From Apostichopus parvimensis (taxonomy: Eukaryota; Echinodermata; Holothuroidea; Aspidochirotida; Stichopodidae), in contig KN882578.1 of the NCBI GenBank assembly GCA_000934455.1, positions 138,108-182,148 of the forward strand: 44,041 nucleotides of DNA, read 5' to 3'. The notes beneath the pieces are model-generated. The model searched no databases, was not told the origin of the DNA, and worked only from the letters and a program-made list of their open reading frames with translations. Below, one piece after another: positions 43,535 through 44,041 of this stretch. Made by a program: the position numbers and the translations under genes. Position 1 is the stretch's first letter. The number at the start of each line of letters is the position of its first letter.

Positions 43535-44041
43535 CATTGCATTGACGTGTTACCGACTTGACAAAACGACAATTATCTGCAAATTGACGAGTTGACGAGA
43601 TGGTAACGTGACAAAATTCAGAAAATTGACGTTTTGACGAGATAACGGATCTCGTCAATGCATCAATTTTTTTGTAACTGATCAACTCGTCAATTTGCAG
43701 AAAATTGATGCATTGACGAGATCCGTTATCTCGTCAAAATGTCAATTTTCTGAATTTTGTCACTTAGTCGAGATGGTAGTAACTGTGCAACTCGTCAATT
43801 TGCAGAAAATTGATGCATTGACGAGATCAGTTATCTCGTCAAAACGTCAATTTTCTGAATTTTGTCACTTTGTCGAGATGGTAGTAACTGTGCAACTCGT
43901 CAATTTGCAGAAAATTGATGCATTGACGAGATCCGTTATCTCGTCAAAACGTCAATTTTCTGAATTTTGTCATTTTGTCGAGATGATAGTAACTGTGCAA
44001 CTCGTCAATTTGCAGAAAATTGATGCATTGACGAGATCCGT
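43535..44041. repeat. 105-bp self-complementary satellite with orientation switch
   Basis: AACTCGTCAATTTGCAG recurs at 43684, 43789, 43894 and 43999, an exact 105-base period, with copies nearly identical and the array running off the window. Each unit is quasi-palindromic about its centre: GACGAGAT-CCGTT-ATCTCGTC, flanked by CAGAAAATTGA and TCAATTTTCTG. The segment at about 43578-43672 is the same unit reversed (centre reads GACGAGAT-AACGG-ATCTCGTC), so the array starts head-to-head. The first 40 bases are more diverged. Confidence 0.93.

Overview
This is nuclear DNA from a multicellular animal. It is AT-rich, with introns, long non-coding stretches, dense old transposons and one 687-base assembly gap (33073-33759). 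Two genes can be named. The first is a complete, intact seven-exon gene for mitochondrial 4-hydroxy-2-oxoglutarate aldolase (HOGA1, + strand, 21846-27500, 327 residues when spliced). The second is the last coding exon of N-acetylglucosamine kinase (NAGK, - strand, 42403-42584), whose other exons lie beyond the right edge. The repeat content (hAT-type MITEs, CR1/L2-like LINE tails ending in ATT runs, Penelope-like debris, GGTCA-rich repeats) suggests a marine invertebrate deuterostome. An echinoderm, perhaps a sea cucumber, is my best guess, but the sequence does not prove it.

Layout. 1-11.2 kb: no recognised gene. A 135-bp tandem duplication opens the window, the heptamer TACTGTA/TACAGTA is strongly enriched, and a degenerate Penelope/hammerhead-like motif sits at 8.05 kb. 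11.2-12.7 kb: a nested pair of DNA transposons, a TAGTG-ended element interrupted by a CAGTGGCGGAGC-ended hAT MITE, both with target-site duplications. 12.7-15 kb: a candidate minus-strand gene starts at 14957 with a basic N-terminus and a good splice donor. A few further minus-strand exon candidates (13.6, 7.4 and 2.3 kb) may or may not belong to it. 16.4-19.5 kb: degenerate tandem repeats, one family loaded with nuclear-receptor half-sites, then a 300-bp inverted repeat. 20.6 kb: an unrecognised 134-codon ORF just after a good splice acceptor. 21.8-27.5 kb: HOGA1, with a 22-bp minisatellite in intron 2.

28.6-38.3 kb is a transposon graveyard. It holds two CR1/L2-like LINE 3' ends on opposite strands, a second LINE with a 3' hairpin, and an inverted pair of about 510-bp MITEs 7 kb apart, each with its own perfect 6-bp target duplication. 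It also holds a second CAGTGGCGGAGC MITE that begins exactly at the assembly gap and cuts a tRNA-like SINE head, and a third MITE family with a perfect 8-bp duplication. 38.3-42.4 kb is mostly featureless apart from two tandem duplications. After the NAGK exon the window runs into a 105-bp, self-complementary satellite with an orientation switch at its left end.

HOGA1 (hydroxyproline and glyoxylate metabolism) and NAGK (amino-sugar salvage) are housekeeping metabolic genes with no evident functional link. I found no operon, CRISPR array or multi-gene defence-like system. The novelty is in the repeats.
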